From Thermotogaceae bacterium (lineage in GTDB: Bacteria > Thermotogota > Thermotogae > B21-G9 > HyVt-16): a DNA stretch of 44,712 nt. The stretch is from assembly GCA_029981435.1 (NCBI GenBank), contig JARRBB010000007.1:1-44712 (forward strand), read 5' to 3'. A program made the position numbers and the translations under genes. Below the pieces are notes generated by a model. That model was not told where the DNA came from, made no database searches, and saw only the letters and a list, made by a program, of their open reading frames with translations. Of the stretch, positions 32,967 to 42,028 are shown piece after piece. Each line of letters starts with the position of its first letter. The first letter of the stretch is position 1.

Positions 32967-35900
32967 GTTGTTACCTCCAGAGGTTTATCATCAGCCACTT
33001 TTTCCAGTTCGACCGGAACTATAGTTGAGATACCGTTTGTCATCGTTATACCATGAAGTATATCGGCATTTTCCATAACAAGCTTGTTGTGTGTGACAAC
33101 TATGAACTGTGTTTTATCAGAGTATCTTTTTATTAGTCTTCCAAGCCTTTCAGCATTGTAATCATCGAGTGCAGCATCAACTTCGTCAAGTATGTAAAAT
33201 GGACTTGGATTTATCTTCAAAAGCGAAAAAAGCAGCGCGATCCCGACAAGAGATTTCTCTCCACCAGATAACAGGTAAAGGTTCTGCTCTTTTTTACCAA
33301 CCTTTTTTATAGATATCTCTATCCCCGTTTCCAGAACATCTTTTTCTGGCAGAAGTCTCATTTCACCTTTTGCACCTTCGAAAAGTTCTTCGATCATTTC
33401 TGAGAAGTTCGAATTCACACTGTTGAAAGTCTCCAGAAAAACCTTTTTTGCTTCTTCTTCGGTTTTCTGAATAACCTCTTCAAGTGATTTTTTAGCTTTG
33501 AGAAGATCTTCTCTTTGTAAATTCAATTCCTGATACCTCTCCTCAACCTTTTGATATTCTTCTATAGCCTCCATATCGACATTTCCAAGGAATTTCATTT
33601 TCTTTATGAGCTCGTTCATATCATTTTCGAGCTGTTCACGTTCTACTTCATCGAGAATGAGGTTTTCGTCAAGTTCTTCAAAAGGTATTCCTGAATTTGA
33701 AACGTTATCATAAAGGTTTTGATATTTTATCTGCGTCTCTTGCTTCATCAACTCCATACTGTGTAGATTTTCTCTCAATTCTTCTCTTTTCTGCTTAAGC
33801 TGTTCTATCTGACTTTCAAGTTCTTCCATTTCACGTATTTTCTTTTCCTTCCCCTCTCTCTGAAGCTTTATAGCCTCGAAAAGATCATTAGTATCTTTTT
33901 TAATACTTTTTAGTTCGGTCTCTATCTCGTTTATTTTTGCCTTAAGTTGCTGGATCTCTATTTCGAGTTTCTCTGTAGCATTTTTCAATTCAACGGCTTC
34001 CGACTCCAAAGAGTTTATCTTTTTCTCTATATCTCTGTATTCTGTATCATAATTATCGTATCTCTCTTTAAAGCTTTCATACTGAAATTTCATTTCCGAT
34101 ATTTTATTTTCAAGGTCTTCTATCAAACTTTTACGTGCTTTTATCGAATCAGAATAACTTCCGAATTTCTCGTTGAGTTCCTGAAGTTTTTTCGAAAGCT
34201 CCAGAGTTTCTGTTTTTATATTTTCAAGCCTTGAAGAGTAACCCTCTATTCTACTGTTGTAATCCCTTTCCAGTCTTCTCAGATTGTTGAGTTCTTTTTC
34301 CAGTTCTTTCACAGAAGAATTTATTTCAAGTATGGTTCGTTTCAGTGATTCGTTTTTTAACAGCAGTTTGTTGAGAGCTTTTTCGGCTTTTGCCTTTTTG
34401 TCGTTTAAATCTTGCAGTTCGAGTTCATTCTCTTCCCATTTCAAATTCACTTCCTCGAGTTTACGCTCCAAATCTGCAAGATTTTCTTTCAGTTGCTTCA
34501 GCATATTCCTGCGATTCATCAAAGAGAATTTCTCATCTTCCAGACTGTAACCGCCGGTCAAAGCTCCTCCCCTTTCCAAAAGTTCGCCATCGAGAGTCGC
34601 TATTCGTCCTTTGAAGCCAAAGACTTTTCTTATTTCGATTGCATCGTCGAGATTTCGAACAACTATTGCGTTGCCAAAAAGATAATCTGGGATAATTGAG
34701 TACTCCTTCGATGTCTTCACAAGATCTTTTGCATAACCAATGAAACCTTCATGTTCCTTCAAAGCAGAATCATCACGGAAGTTCTGAATTTCAAGTAAAT
34801 CAAGTGGGAGGAAAGTTATTCGACCAGCTCTTCTGTTTTTAAGAAATTCTATCGCTTCTTTCGCCGCCTCACTGTCTTCCACAACGACGTTCTGTAATCT
34901 TCCACCAAGAAGCGCTTCAATCGCCTTTGAATAATCATTTTCCACGTCTATGATATTTGCTACAACATCGATCACTTTATCAAAACCGCCATTTTTCTTG
35001 GCAGCAAACAATTCTTTTACTGCCCTTGAAAAACCTGAGTAACTGTTGATCTCACTTTCAAAAGCTCTTATTTTTGATTCTGTCATCATTTTTTTCTCTA
35101 AAAGTTGTCTTTTTTCAGCTTCTATCTTTTTCGCATATTCTTCAAATTTCAAGATCTCGCTTTCCAATGACTGTATTTGCTCGGTCAATTCCCTTTCTTT
35201 TTCACTTCCAACTTTTCCAAGTTCATAGAGATTTTGAAGTTCCTTCTGCAATTCGATCAATTTGCTTGACTTAACGTTTATCTGATTTTCCACCAATTGC
35301 AACCGATTTTTGAAATCTTCAATACTGTCTTCAATTCTAATTTTTTCATTATCCAATTTCATCAAGCGTCTGTTCGTTTCTTCTATTTCTGCCTGAAGTT
35401 TCATAGCTTCTTTTTCCTCTTCTGAATATTTTGAGTAAAGTTCCTCTTTCTGTTCATTAAGCGTTTTCAGGTTTTGCAATAACTCATTGATCTTCTGACT
35501 GAGGTTCTCCAAAATCAGCTTCAACTCGTTCTTTCGATTCTGAAGATTTTCAATGTTGTCCTTTATAGAGTTTATCTTCATGGTGTTTTCGATGTACTGA
35601 TTCTCAAAATCGCTCAATCTTTTTGAAAAACTCTCTTTGATCTCAAGGAGTGAGTTTTGCCTCTCTTTATATTTTTCAAGGGTTTTCGTGAAATCTTCTA
35701 TCTCTTTATCGACCTCACCGAATTCCTGTCTCAGTCCCATCCATTTTTGTTCAAGTTGAGCAAGTTCTTTTAACAGATCACGTAGATTTTCCTTCTGACC
35801 ATTTATAGTCTCGTCAAGATCCAGTAATTTCCTTCTGGTACGATTTATAGCATCTGAAAAATATCGAACCTGTATCTTAGACAGTTCGTCAGAATACTCT

Positions 35901-36526
35901 TTGTATTTCTCGGCCCTTTTTGCTTTTAAATAAAGTGATTTCATTTCTCTTTCCAGTTCCTTCAAAACATCTTCCACCCTTTGAAGATTGAGCATGGTTG
36001 TCTCTAAATTCTGCAAGGTTTCCTTCTTTTTAACCTTGTAAATGAATATCCCAGCTGCTTCCTCAATAAGTTTTCTAAGCTCTTCTGGGGTCGCATTAAC
36101 TATCTTATCTATTTGCCCCTGAGCGATTATAGAATAAAATTCCTTTCCAGCACCCGTCCCAGCAAAAAAGTCCATCAAATCTTTCAGCCTAACCACTTCG
36201 CCATTCAGCATGTAAATGTTTTTCCCATCTCTCAACATCTCACGAGAAACATCTATTTCCTTTCCATCATCTTCAAAAATTAATTTGACGTAGGCTCTAT
36301 TGGACGCTGAAGTACCATTAGAACCACTGAAAAGTATATCGTTCTTCTTAACTGTTCTGAGATTTTTATAAGAATGTTCTCCAAAAACCCATCTTATCGC
36401 ATCAACAACGTTAGATTTTCCACTGCCGTTCGGTCCGACAATGGCGGTTATATTTTCGGATATATTTATGGATACAGGCCTTCCAAAAGATTTGAAGCCA
36501 TCTATGATTATCTTCTTCAGTTTCAT
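32963..36526 (-). CDS. smc: Chromosome segregation protein SMC
   Basis: An 1187-residue full-length SMC. Walker A is GPNGSGKS at 31-38. Two long coiled coils (about 165-500 and 680-1010) flank a hinge at about 505-670. The hinge contains KVIDVVANIIDVENDYSKAI, LLGGRLQNVVVEDSEAAKEA and later RGGALTGG. The C-terminal head has the ABC signature LSGGEKS near residue 1085 and Walker B FYILDEVDAALDD near 1110. SMC compacts and separates sister chromosomes with ScpA and ScpB, which are not in this window. Its ATG overlaps the stop of the radical SAM gene by four bases, and its stop overlaps the TolC-like start. Confidence 0.97.
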   Translation of the reverse strand: MKLKKIIIDGFKSFGRPVSINISENITAIVGPNGSGKSNVVDAIRWVFGEHSYKNLRTVKKNDILFSGSNGTSASNRAYVKLIFEDDGKEIDVSREMLRDGKNIYMLNGEVVRLKDLMDFFAGTGAGKEFYSIIAQGQIDKIVNATPEELRKLIEEAAGIFIYKVKKKETLQNLETTMLNLQRVEDVLKELEREMKSLYLKAKRAEKYKEYSDELSKIQVRYFSDAINRTRRKLLDLDETINGQKENLRDLLKELAQLEQKWMGLRQEFGEVDKEIEDFTKTLEKYKERQNSLLEIKESFSKRLSDFENQYIENTMKINSIKDNIENLQNRKNELKLILENLSQKINELLQNLKTLNEQKEELYSKYSEEEKEAMKLQAEIEETNRRLMKLDNEKIRIEDSIEDFKNRLQLVENQINVKSSKLIELQKELQNLYELGKVGSEKERELTEQIQSLESEILKFEEYAKKIEAEKRQLLEKKMMTESKIRAFESEINSYSGFSRAVKELFAAKKNGGFDKVIDVVANIIDVENDYSKAIEALLGGRLQNVVVEDSEAAKEAIEFLKNRRAGRITFLPLDLLEIQNFRDDSALKEHEGFIGYAKDLVKTSKEYSIIPDYLFGNAIVVRNLDDAIEIRKVFGFKGRIATLDGELLERGGALTGGYSLEDEKFSLMNRRNMLKQLKENLADLERKLEEVNLKWEENELELQDLNDKKAKAEKALNKLLLKNESLKRTILEINSSVKELEKELNNLRRLERDYNSRIEGYSSRLENIKTETLELSKKLQELNEKFGSYSDSIKARKSLIEDLENKISEMKFQYESFKERYDNYDTEYRDIEKKINSLESEAVELKNATEKLEIEIQQLKAKINEIETELKSIKKDTNDLFEAIKLQREGKEKKIREMEELESQIEQLKQKREELRENLHSMELMKQETQIKYQNLYDNVSNSGIPFEELDENLILDEVEREQLENDMNELIKKMKFLGNVDMEAIEEYQKVEERYQELNLQREDLLKAKKSLEEVIQKTEEEAKKVFLETFNSVNSNFSEMIEELFEGAKGEMRLLPEKDVLETGIEISIKKVGKKEQNLYLLSGGEKSLVGIALLFSLLKINPSPFYILDEVDAALDDYNAERLGRLIKRYSDKTQFIVVTHNKLVMENADILHGITMTNGISTIVPVELEKVADDKPLEVTT

Positions 36527-37596
36527 CGGCGTCCCTCCACTTTCAATTTGCTGTGAAGTTCTTCTATATATTTCTCCAAAACAGTTGAGTAATCCGCGAT
36601 TTTATCTTTCAATCTGAAAGAAATATTTTTTGAGTCTTCTATTTTTATTCGCGAGGTAAATTTTTCAAGTCTTTTCAGATTTCTTTTTCCATAACTATTC
36701 AAAAAGTGGAGTTTATTTTTAGCGATTATTATTTCGCCGTCATTGAAAGTCTCTAAAAACCATCTCGTTAACTTATAAAAGCTCTCGATTTCCACAAGAT
36801 CACCGAGTGAAGGATGGTAAGGGCCTGAAACGATCGAATCTCTCAATTCCACAGGTATCTGAAGTCCTATTCTATTGACGGTGACAGAGTATCTTTTAAA
36901 GATCAGATACATATCACTCAGTAAATCAAGCGCTTCTTCGAGTGATTGGGGGCGGTAAATTTTTTCAAAAAACATTCGCTCAAGTGCAGAATTTTTTATA
37001 ACAAGCGTTGGATGTATCCTTACCATATCCGGATCCAGTTCAACTGTTTTAAATGCTGAAAACAAATCGCAGTAATTCGACGACCCTGGTAAATCTGTCA
37101 TAAGGTGAACGCCGAGTTTGAAACCTCTCGCTTTGACTTCTCTACATGCGTTGATCGCTTGCTTAGAGGTGTAACCTCTATTCGATTTTATCAAAACATC
37201 ATCACAAAATGACTGTATACCCAATTCTATCGTTAGAACACCGCTCTCTTTTAAAAAATCCAGCTCATCTGGTGGAACATCGTCAGGACGTGTTGATAAC
37301 CTTATACCAATTATCCTTTTTCCATCGATAAACTCTCGAGCTACTTTCAAGAACTTTTTCTGCAAATCAACCGGCAGAGCTGTGAAAGTTCCACCGTAGA
37401 ATGCTATTTCAACGGGCCTTTCCTTATTTTTGAGATGCCTAAGAAATTTTTCAATCTCTTTCTTAACCTCGTCCAATGTTGGTATTTTTTCATGTCCTGT
37501 GATATCTTTTTGCGAGCAGAAAACACACCTTCTTTTACACCCAGCGTTAGGTAAAAATACTGGTATCACATAAGGTTTAGTTCTTAGAATCTTCAA
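36523..37596 (-). CDS. Radical SAM protein, Elp3-like family
   Basis: A 357-residue protein. The cluster motif is C-x3-C-x2-C in GCKRRCVFCSQKDITG near residue 21. EIAFYGGTFTALP near 67 and IELGIQSF near 125 are typical of the Elp3/YhcC-like radical SAM branch. ARGFKLGVHLMTDLPGSS near 159 is also typical. There is no C-terminal acetyltransferase domain, so it is not a full Elp3. Its substrate is unknown to me. I choose TTG 37596, because AGGAGG lies seven bases upstream and the protein then begins MKILRTKPYVIPVFLPNAGC, as expected. The longer reading from 37680 would be the RNase III gene in another frame. It overlaps rnc by 20 bases and smc by 4. Confidence 0.85.
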   Translation of the reverse strand: MKILRTKPYVIPVFLPNAGCKRRCVFCSQKDITGHEKIPTLDEVKKEIEKFLRHLKNKERPVEIAFYGGTFTALPVDLQKKFLKVAREFIDGKRIIGIRLSTRPDDVPPDELDFLKESGVLTIELGIQSFCDDVLIKSNRGYTSKQAINACREVKARGFKLGVHLMTDLPGSSNYCDLFSAFKTVELDPDMVRIHPTLVIKNSALERMFFEKIYRPQSLEEALDLLSDMYLIFKRYSVTVNRIGLQIPVELRDSIVSGPYHPSLGDLVEIESFYKLTRWFLETFNDGEIIIAKNKLHFLNSYGKRNLKRLEKFTSRIKIEDSKNISFRLKDKIADYSTVLEKYIEELHSKLKVEGRR

Positions 37597-38284
37597 TTTC
37601 CAACCTCCTGAGAGCCTCTTCTGCTGCTTTCTGTTCTGCTTCTTTTTTGGACTTTCCACTACCTTTTCCAAGAACTTCACCGTTTACTGAGACCTCAGCT
37701 ATGAAAGTTAAATTATGAGAAGGACCATACTGGTCAACAATAGAGTACTTTGGAAGAACCTTGAATTTTTTCTGAGTAAGTTCCTGAAGCTTGGTTTTTG
37801 AATCGATAATGAGTTCCTCGTTTATAGCTTTTTTATACTTATGTTCAAAAAGCGAGTTTATGAACTTCTTTACTGCGTCCATGCCACAGGCAAGATATAC
37901 AGCGGCGATTACAGCTTCAAAAGCATCCGCGAGTATTGAATCACGTCCTCGTCCACCTGAGAGTTCTTCACCTTTTCCAAGAAACAGAACATCTCCTATC
38001 TTAAGCTCCTTGGATAACTTCGAGAGAACCTCTTCACTTGCAAGTATAGCCTTGGCTTTTGCAAGAGAGCCTTCAGGGCTTTCAGGGAATCTCTTAAACA
38101 ATTCCTCGGCGATGACAAACCCGAGGATCGAATCGCCGAGGAATTCCAATCTTTCATTTGACCTTGAGTGTGGTAAATTGTTCTCATTAGCATAAGATGT
38201 ATGTGTTAGAGCATTTTCAATTATCTCGATATTTTCAATTTTTTTACCGATTATTTTTTCGATCTTTTTTATCAATTTTTTCAA
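37577..38284 (-). CDS. rnc: Ribonuclease III
   Basis: A 235-residue double-stranded RNA endonuclease. The signature NERLEFLGDSILGFVIAEEL at about 43-62 holds the catalytic acidic residues. The second acidic cluster is in DAFEAVIAAVYLACG near 118-132. A double-stranded RNA-binding domain occupies about 160-230: TKLQELTQKKF at its start and GKGSGKSKKEAEQKAAEEAL near its end. It processes rRNA precursors and structured mRNAs. The TTG start overlaps the transketolase stop (TTGA) with GAGGTG eight bases upstream. The rnc-smc neighbourhood is known in many bacteria. Confidence 0.96.
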   Translation of the reverse strand: MKKLIKKIEKIIGKKIENIEIIENALTHTSYANENNLPHSRSNERLEFLGDSILGFVIAEELFKRFPESPEGSLAKAKAILASEEVLSKLSKELKIGDVLFLGKGEELSGGRGRDSILADAFEAVIAAVYLACGMDAVKKFINSLFEHKYKKAINEELIIDSKTKLQELTQKKFKVLPKYSIVDQYGPSHNLTFIAEVSVNGEVLGKGSGKSKKEAEQKAAEEALRRLEIEDSKN

Positions 38285-40218
38285 GTTTTCAGCACCTCTT
38301 TGATTTCCTTACAAACACTGTCAACATCAAGTCCCGCCCACTTAAAAAGTTGGGTATTAGAACCGGAAGGAGCGTAATTTGGAAGCCCGAACTTTCTTAA
38401 CAACTTAACTTTTATGGAATTCATTACTATGAGATCAGCTACGACACTTCCAAGGCCTGAGTTAACGTTGTGATCCTCATAAGTGAACACTTTCATGTCT
38501 TCGATCAAGTTTTTCAGCGTTTCAACATCTGGATGTAGCGGACTGCTTATGTTAATAACTTTGAGCCTTATTCCTTCGTCTTTCAATCTTTCCCAGATTT
38601 TTATAGAATTTTCAGCAAGTTGTCCACAAACTATAAGCACACCGTCTTCACCATCTCTCAGAACATCTATTTTACCGTATTCAAACTCATAATTTTCATC
38701 AAAAAATGGCGTTCCATCTTCTTTCAAGATGACGTTGAGTTTTGATCTTCCCATTGCTATTGCGAAATTTCCATAGGTTTTCGCAACGTATCTAACGGCT
38801 CTATCGGTCTGGTTCGGATCAGCTGGTACTATCAACTTGAAATTGTAGAGGTTTCTGAGAGCACCTATGTAATCGACACAGTGGTGAGTTTTACCGTCTT
38901 CACCAACATCTATACCGACGTGAGTAACGGTAACCTTCAAATTGGTTTTGTTTATATCGTTCAATCTCTGTTGATTGTAAGTTTCGTCTATCCCAAATAC
39001 TCCAAAATCCGCAAAAAATACCAGCAATTCAGTCGTTGAAAGGGCACCAGAAAAAGCAGCAGCATTGTGTTCCTGAACACCAGTTTGAATAAAATATTCC
39101 GGCGAAACCTTTTCAAACAGATTTGTTTTGACAGATGGTTTCAGATCACAGTCGACAGCAACTACTTTAGTCTTTGATTCATCAAAATTGTTCAATTTTG
39201 CAAGATCTGCAAGAGCCTTTCCAAAAGCTGTTCTGTTATCAGTTTTATCGTTTGAACTGTAAAGTATTGGCTTTCCTGTTTCAATGTTCAACTTCGGTTT
39301 CGGTGCTTCAAACACTTTCTTTTGCTGATGTTCATTCAGTCCTTCTCTCATTTTCATGTACTTATCGAGATCGTCTTCGAGACCAAGCTCACTTAGAGCT
39401 TTTTTCAACTGTTCTCTGTTCAAAGGTTTTCCATGGAAGGAAACATCATTTTCCATGAAGGAAACACCTTTTCCCATAATTGTTCTTGCAATTACAACTG
39501 TCGGTCCACGTTTGTCCTCTACCGCATTTTTGATTGCACTGTAAAGCTGTTCATAATCGTGGCCATTTGTTTCGTAGACGATCCAACCGTCGGCTTTATA
39601 ATTTTCCACTATATTCACATACATTATGTCCTGAGCCCTTCCGCTTATCTGGGCATCGTTGTAATCTATAACCACGGTCAGATTGTTCAGATTATATTTT
39701 TTAGCGAGTCTTCTTGCCTCCGCTACTTGTCCTTTAGCTTGTTCAGCATCACTCATCAGGACGAACGTATAATAATCTTTTTTCCTCAGTTTGGCACTCA
39801 TAGCAAATGCAACGCCGGCACTTAATCCCTGCCCCAGATTTCCTGTCGTCCATTCGACACCTGGAATTCCTCTCGTTATATGGCCTTCAAATGGTGAATT
39901 TGCATTTCTGAAGCCACTTATCACTTCATCTGTATCGACAAAGCCCAACCTTCCGAGCACCGAATACACACCGGGGGATGTATGACCGTGACTTACAACT
40001 ATTCTATCTCTGTCGTCATTGTACGGATCAGCTGGATCTATATTGGCATATTTGTAAGTTACAAGATATATATCGACAGAAGAGAAAGAACCACCGGGAT
40101 GTCCTGAATTCGCAAGTGTGGTCATTTTAAGTATATCTCCTCTACACAACTTGCCAAGTTCTTTCAGTTTATTTAGCTCCGTTTCTGGAAGACTTTCATA
40201 CACAAATCTTTTCAGCAT
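38281..40218 (-). CDS. tkt: Transketolase
   Basis: A 645-residue single-chain transketolase. The thiamine diphosphate domain has LANSGHPGGSFSSVD near residue 36, VSHGHTSPGVYSVLGRLGF near 76 and the GKGVSFMENDVSFHGKPL region near 255. The pyrimidine domain has GVQEHNAAAFSGALSTTELL near 385 with the conserved Glu, and GEDGKTHHCVDYIGALRN near 450. It moves two-carbon units between pentose and hexose phosphates. ATG 40218 is used because GGAGGTG lies six bases upstream; TTG 40227 is too close to it. It is first in the tkt-rnc-radical SAM-smc-TolC-like unit. A TATAAT in the gap before it may be its promoter, though I find no good -35. Confidence 0.94.
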   Translation of the reverse strand: MLKRFVYESLPETELNKLKELGKLCRGDILKMTTLANSGHPGGSFSSVDIYLVTYKYANIDPADPYNDDRDRIVVSHGHTSPGVYSVLGRLGFVDTDEVISGFRNANSPFEGHITRGIPGVEWTTGNLGQGLSAGVAFAMSAKLRKKDYYTFVLMSDAEQAKGQVAEARRLAKKYNLNNLTVVIDYNDAQISGRAQDIMYVNIVENYKADGWIVYETNGHDYEQLYSAIKNAVEDKRGPTVVIARTIMGKGVSFMENDVSFHGKPLNREQLKKALSELGLEDDLDKYMKMREGLNEHQQKKVFEAPKPKLNIETGKPILYSSNDKTDNRTAFGKALADLAKLNNFDESKTKVVAVDCDLKPSVKTNLFEKVSPEYFIQTGVQEHNAAAFSGALSTTELLVFFADFGVFGIDETYNQQRLNDINKTNLKVTVTHVGIDVGEDGKTHHCVDYIGALRNLYNFKLIVPADPNQTDRAVRYVAKTYGNFAIAMGRSKLNVILKEDGTPFFDENYEFEYGKIDVLRDGEDGVLIVCGQLAENSIKIWERLKDEGIRLKVINISSPLHPDVETLKNLIEDMKVFTYEDHNVNSGLGSVVADLIVMNSIKVKLLRKFGLPNYAPSGSNTQLFKWAGLDVDSVCKEIKEVLKT

Positions 40219-40273
40219 CAACAGCACCTCCAGTTTTTTATGAATATTGTCTATACAATTATACCAAAAAATA

Positions 40274-40299
40274 CCGTGGCCTCCTTGAAAAGGCCACGG
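40274..40299 (-). terminator. Intrinsic terminator of the PEGA-protein gene
   Basis: A 9-bp GC-rich stem (CCGTGGCCT with AGGCCACGG) with an 8-base loop. On the minus strand it is followed by TATTTTTTGG, a good U-tract. It lies 20 bases after the stop of the PEGA gene and before the transketolase gene, so the two belong to separate units. Confidence 0.9.
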
Positions 40300-40319
40300 T
40301 TTAATTGGTTTTTGGAATA

Positions 40320-41960
40320 TTAGAAACTTGTCAAAACTGCGTTTATTTCTTCTGTTTCTCCCGGATCGACAGTTATAGCCTTGATATAAACTTTGTAACC
40401 TGGTTTCAGTAAAACAACCTCATAAACACCAGGAGCGACCTCATAACCACTCAAAGGTGTTACTCCTTTCAGCTCACCATTGATGAAGACCATTGCACCG
40501 GTAGGTTCAGATGTAACAGTTATCCAGCCTTTATTAATCTGTGGAACGAAAACAACGTTTATTTCTTTCGTTTCACCCATCTCCACGGTGAAGTTTCCTG
40601 ATTTCATTGGATATCCCGAAAGGTACATCTGGTATTCGTGATATCCGGCTGTGGTTTCAAGTCCAACAGGCGTATTACCAACATAAACACCATCGAGGAA
40701 CACTTGGGCACCATCTGGTGTACTGTTGAAATTAACCGTCGGATTTTGCTGGACAGGTGTTAACGTGACGTTAATATTCTTTGTTTCACCGGGAAGCAAT
40801 GTGAAACTTCCTTCTGCTGGTACATAACCTTCTAACTCTATTCTGTAAGAATAAGTTCCAGCTGTAAGTGTTTCTGTTTCAGGTGTGGTACCTTTATAGG
40901 AGCCATTAACGTACACTTTAGCATTTGAAGGCACACTTTCGAATACAACCACGCCGTTGTTTGTGGAGAGAGTCACGGTTATTACTTTGTAATCCCCTGC
41001 GTTCACACTGAACGTCCCCACCTTTGTCTGATAACCGGATTTTTTGATTTCATATCCATGAACACCTGGAGTAACTTTCACATCTTTTGGTGTTGAACCT
41101 AAGTATGAGCCATCAATATATATTCCCGCTCCGGGTGGAATTGATTCAAAGCGCACAGTTGCCTTTTCGGTTTTCAACGAAGCGTACACTACATATGACT
41201 TGTTCGCTTGAACATCGAGAGTCTTCGTGTATGGTTCATACCCTGCCAAGTAATAAGTTATCGTGTGAGTTCCAGCATCTACAGTAACATTGTTCTTCGG
41301 GGTGTTACCAATATACGCACCGTCCAAATAAATCTTTGCTCCTGATGGACTGCTTTTAAAAGTTACCTTACCAGTCTGAGCAGTTGTTCCTGCATAGAAA
41401 TAGGTCATATCACTGGACCATTCTTCTACAGATTCGAGCTCTAAATTCAGTTTACCTTCTATAAAGCTTTGTGCATTATCAGATATTTTGGGAAAGGTAA
41501 ACTGTAAGGACATCTGCTTAAACTGTGCCATAAGCGGGAAGGATTTTGTACTTGCGACTATCTGAATATAATACTTCCCGGAAGGTGGTGCAACTTTGAA
41601 ATAATAGCTAGCTCCAACCGACGGAACTCTGTAAGTTTTGTTCGCCTGAACGTAGTTGTTCGATTCGTATTTATTTGGGAACAGTAGAACCATCTCTCCA
41701 GTGGGCCTTATTTCATATATGGCTACGTAGGCATCTTTGTTTGTTTTGAAATAAAAATAAGCTGCTTCTCCAAAGTTGTAGGTTGAACCTTCCGGCTTGT
41801 CCATCCAGATATCGACATCGAATTGTGTCGGTTTCGGAGTGATTATTATGTTCTTCAATACCGGTGGTAACGGGATGTTGATTTTTATCTGTGCCTGAGA
41901 AAATGTAAGTGATACAAGCACAAGAATCAGTAACACAAAAAATAATTTGAATCTTTTCAT
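40320..41960 (-). CDS. Exported protein with DUF4384-like domain and five PEGA repeats
   Basis: A 546-residue protein with a signal peptide (MKRFKLFFVLLILVLVSLTFSQA). A domain at about 45-160, containing FYFKTNKDAYVAIYEIRPTGEMVLLFPN, resembles DUF4384. Five PEGA modules of about 65-70 residues then follow to the C-terminus. Each has a pattern such as SSPSGAKIYLDGAYIGNTP, then an aromatic Gly-Tyr and a closing V-x-L strand. PEGA repeats are surface beta modules, often linked to adhesion or envelope structure. The ATG follows AAGGGGGAATTTTT. Terminators sit on both sides, so it is its own unit. The modules differ enough to suggest an old expansion. Confidence 0.88.
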   Translation of the reverse strand: MKRFKLFFVLLILVLVSLTFSQAQIKINIPLPPVLKNIIITPKPTQFDVDIWMDKPEGSTYNFGEAAYFYFKTNKDAYVAIYEIRPTGEMVLLFPNKYESNNYVQANKTYRVPSVGASYYFKVAPPSGKYYIQIVASTKSFPLMAQFKQMSLQFTFPKISDNAQSFIEGKLNLELESVEEWSSDMTYFYAGTTAQTGKVTFKSSPSGAKIYLDGAYIGNTPKNNVTVDAGTHTITYYLAGYEPYTKTLDVQANKSYVVYASLKTEKATVRFESIPPGAGIYIDGSYLGSTPKDVKVTPGVHGYEIKKSGYQTKVGTFSVNAGDYKVITVTLSTNNGVVVFESVPSNAKVYVNGSYKGTTPETETLTAGTYSYRIELEGYVPAEGSFTLLPGETKNINVTLTPVQQNPTVNFNSTPDGAQVFLDGVYVGNTPVGLETTAGYHEYQMYLSGYPMKSGNFTVEMGETKEINVVFVPQINKGWITVTSEPTGAMVFINGELKGVTPLSGYEVAPGVYEVVLLKPGYKVYIKAITVDPGETEEINAVLTSF

Positions 41961-41984
41961 AAAAATTCCCCCTTTTAAAAATAA

Positions 41985-42015
41985 ATGGGCCACCAATTCA
42001 AGTTAAGTGGCCCAT
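41985..42015 (-). terminator. Intrinsic terminator of the HtrA-like gene
   Basis: ATGGGCCAC and GTGGCCCAT form a perfect 9-bp stem with a 13-base loop. On the minus strand the tail is TTATTTTTAAAA. It lies 14 bases after the protease stop codon and just before the PEGA gene leader. Confidence 0.85.
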
Positions 42016-42028
42016 CTTCGAGTTTATA

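Noticed and set aside
33947-35274. Several plus-strand frames opposite the SMC coiled coil
   Set aside because: Phe/Ser/Leu-rich reverse translations of Glu/Lys-rich helices; no start signals and no family resemblance.
32966-36526. Frameshift or truncation in SMC
   Set aside because: Both heads, hinge and coils are present and total length is normal.
37597-37680. Extra N-terminal residues for the radical SAM protein
   Set aside because: The Lys/Gln-rich stretch is the RNase III gene in another frame. TTG 37596 has AGGAGG seven bases upstream.
40228-40319. Possible riboswitch before transketolase
   Set aside because: The only strong structure is a hairpin with a U-tract on the minus strand, directly after the PEGA gene; it is a simple terminator.
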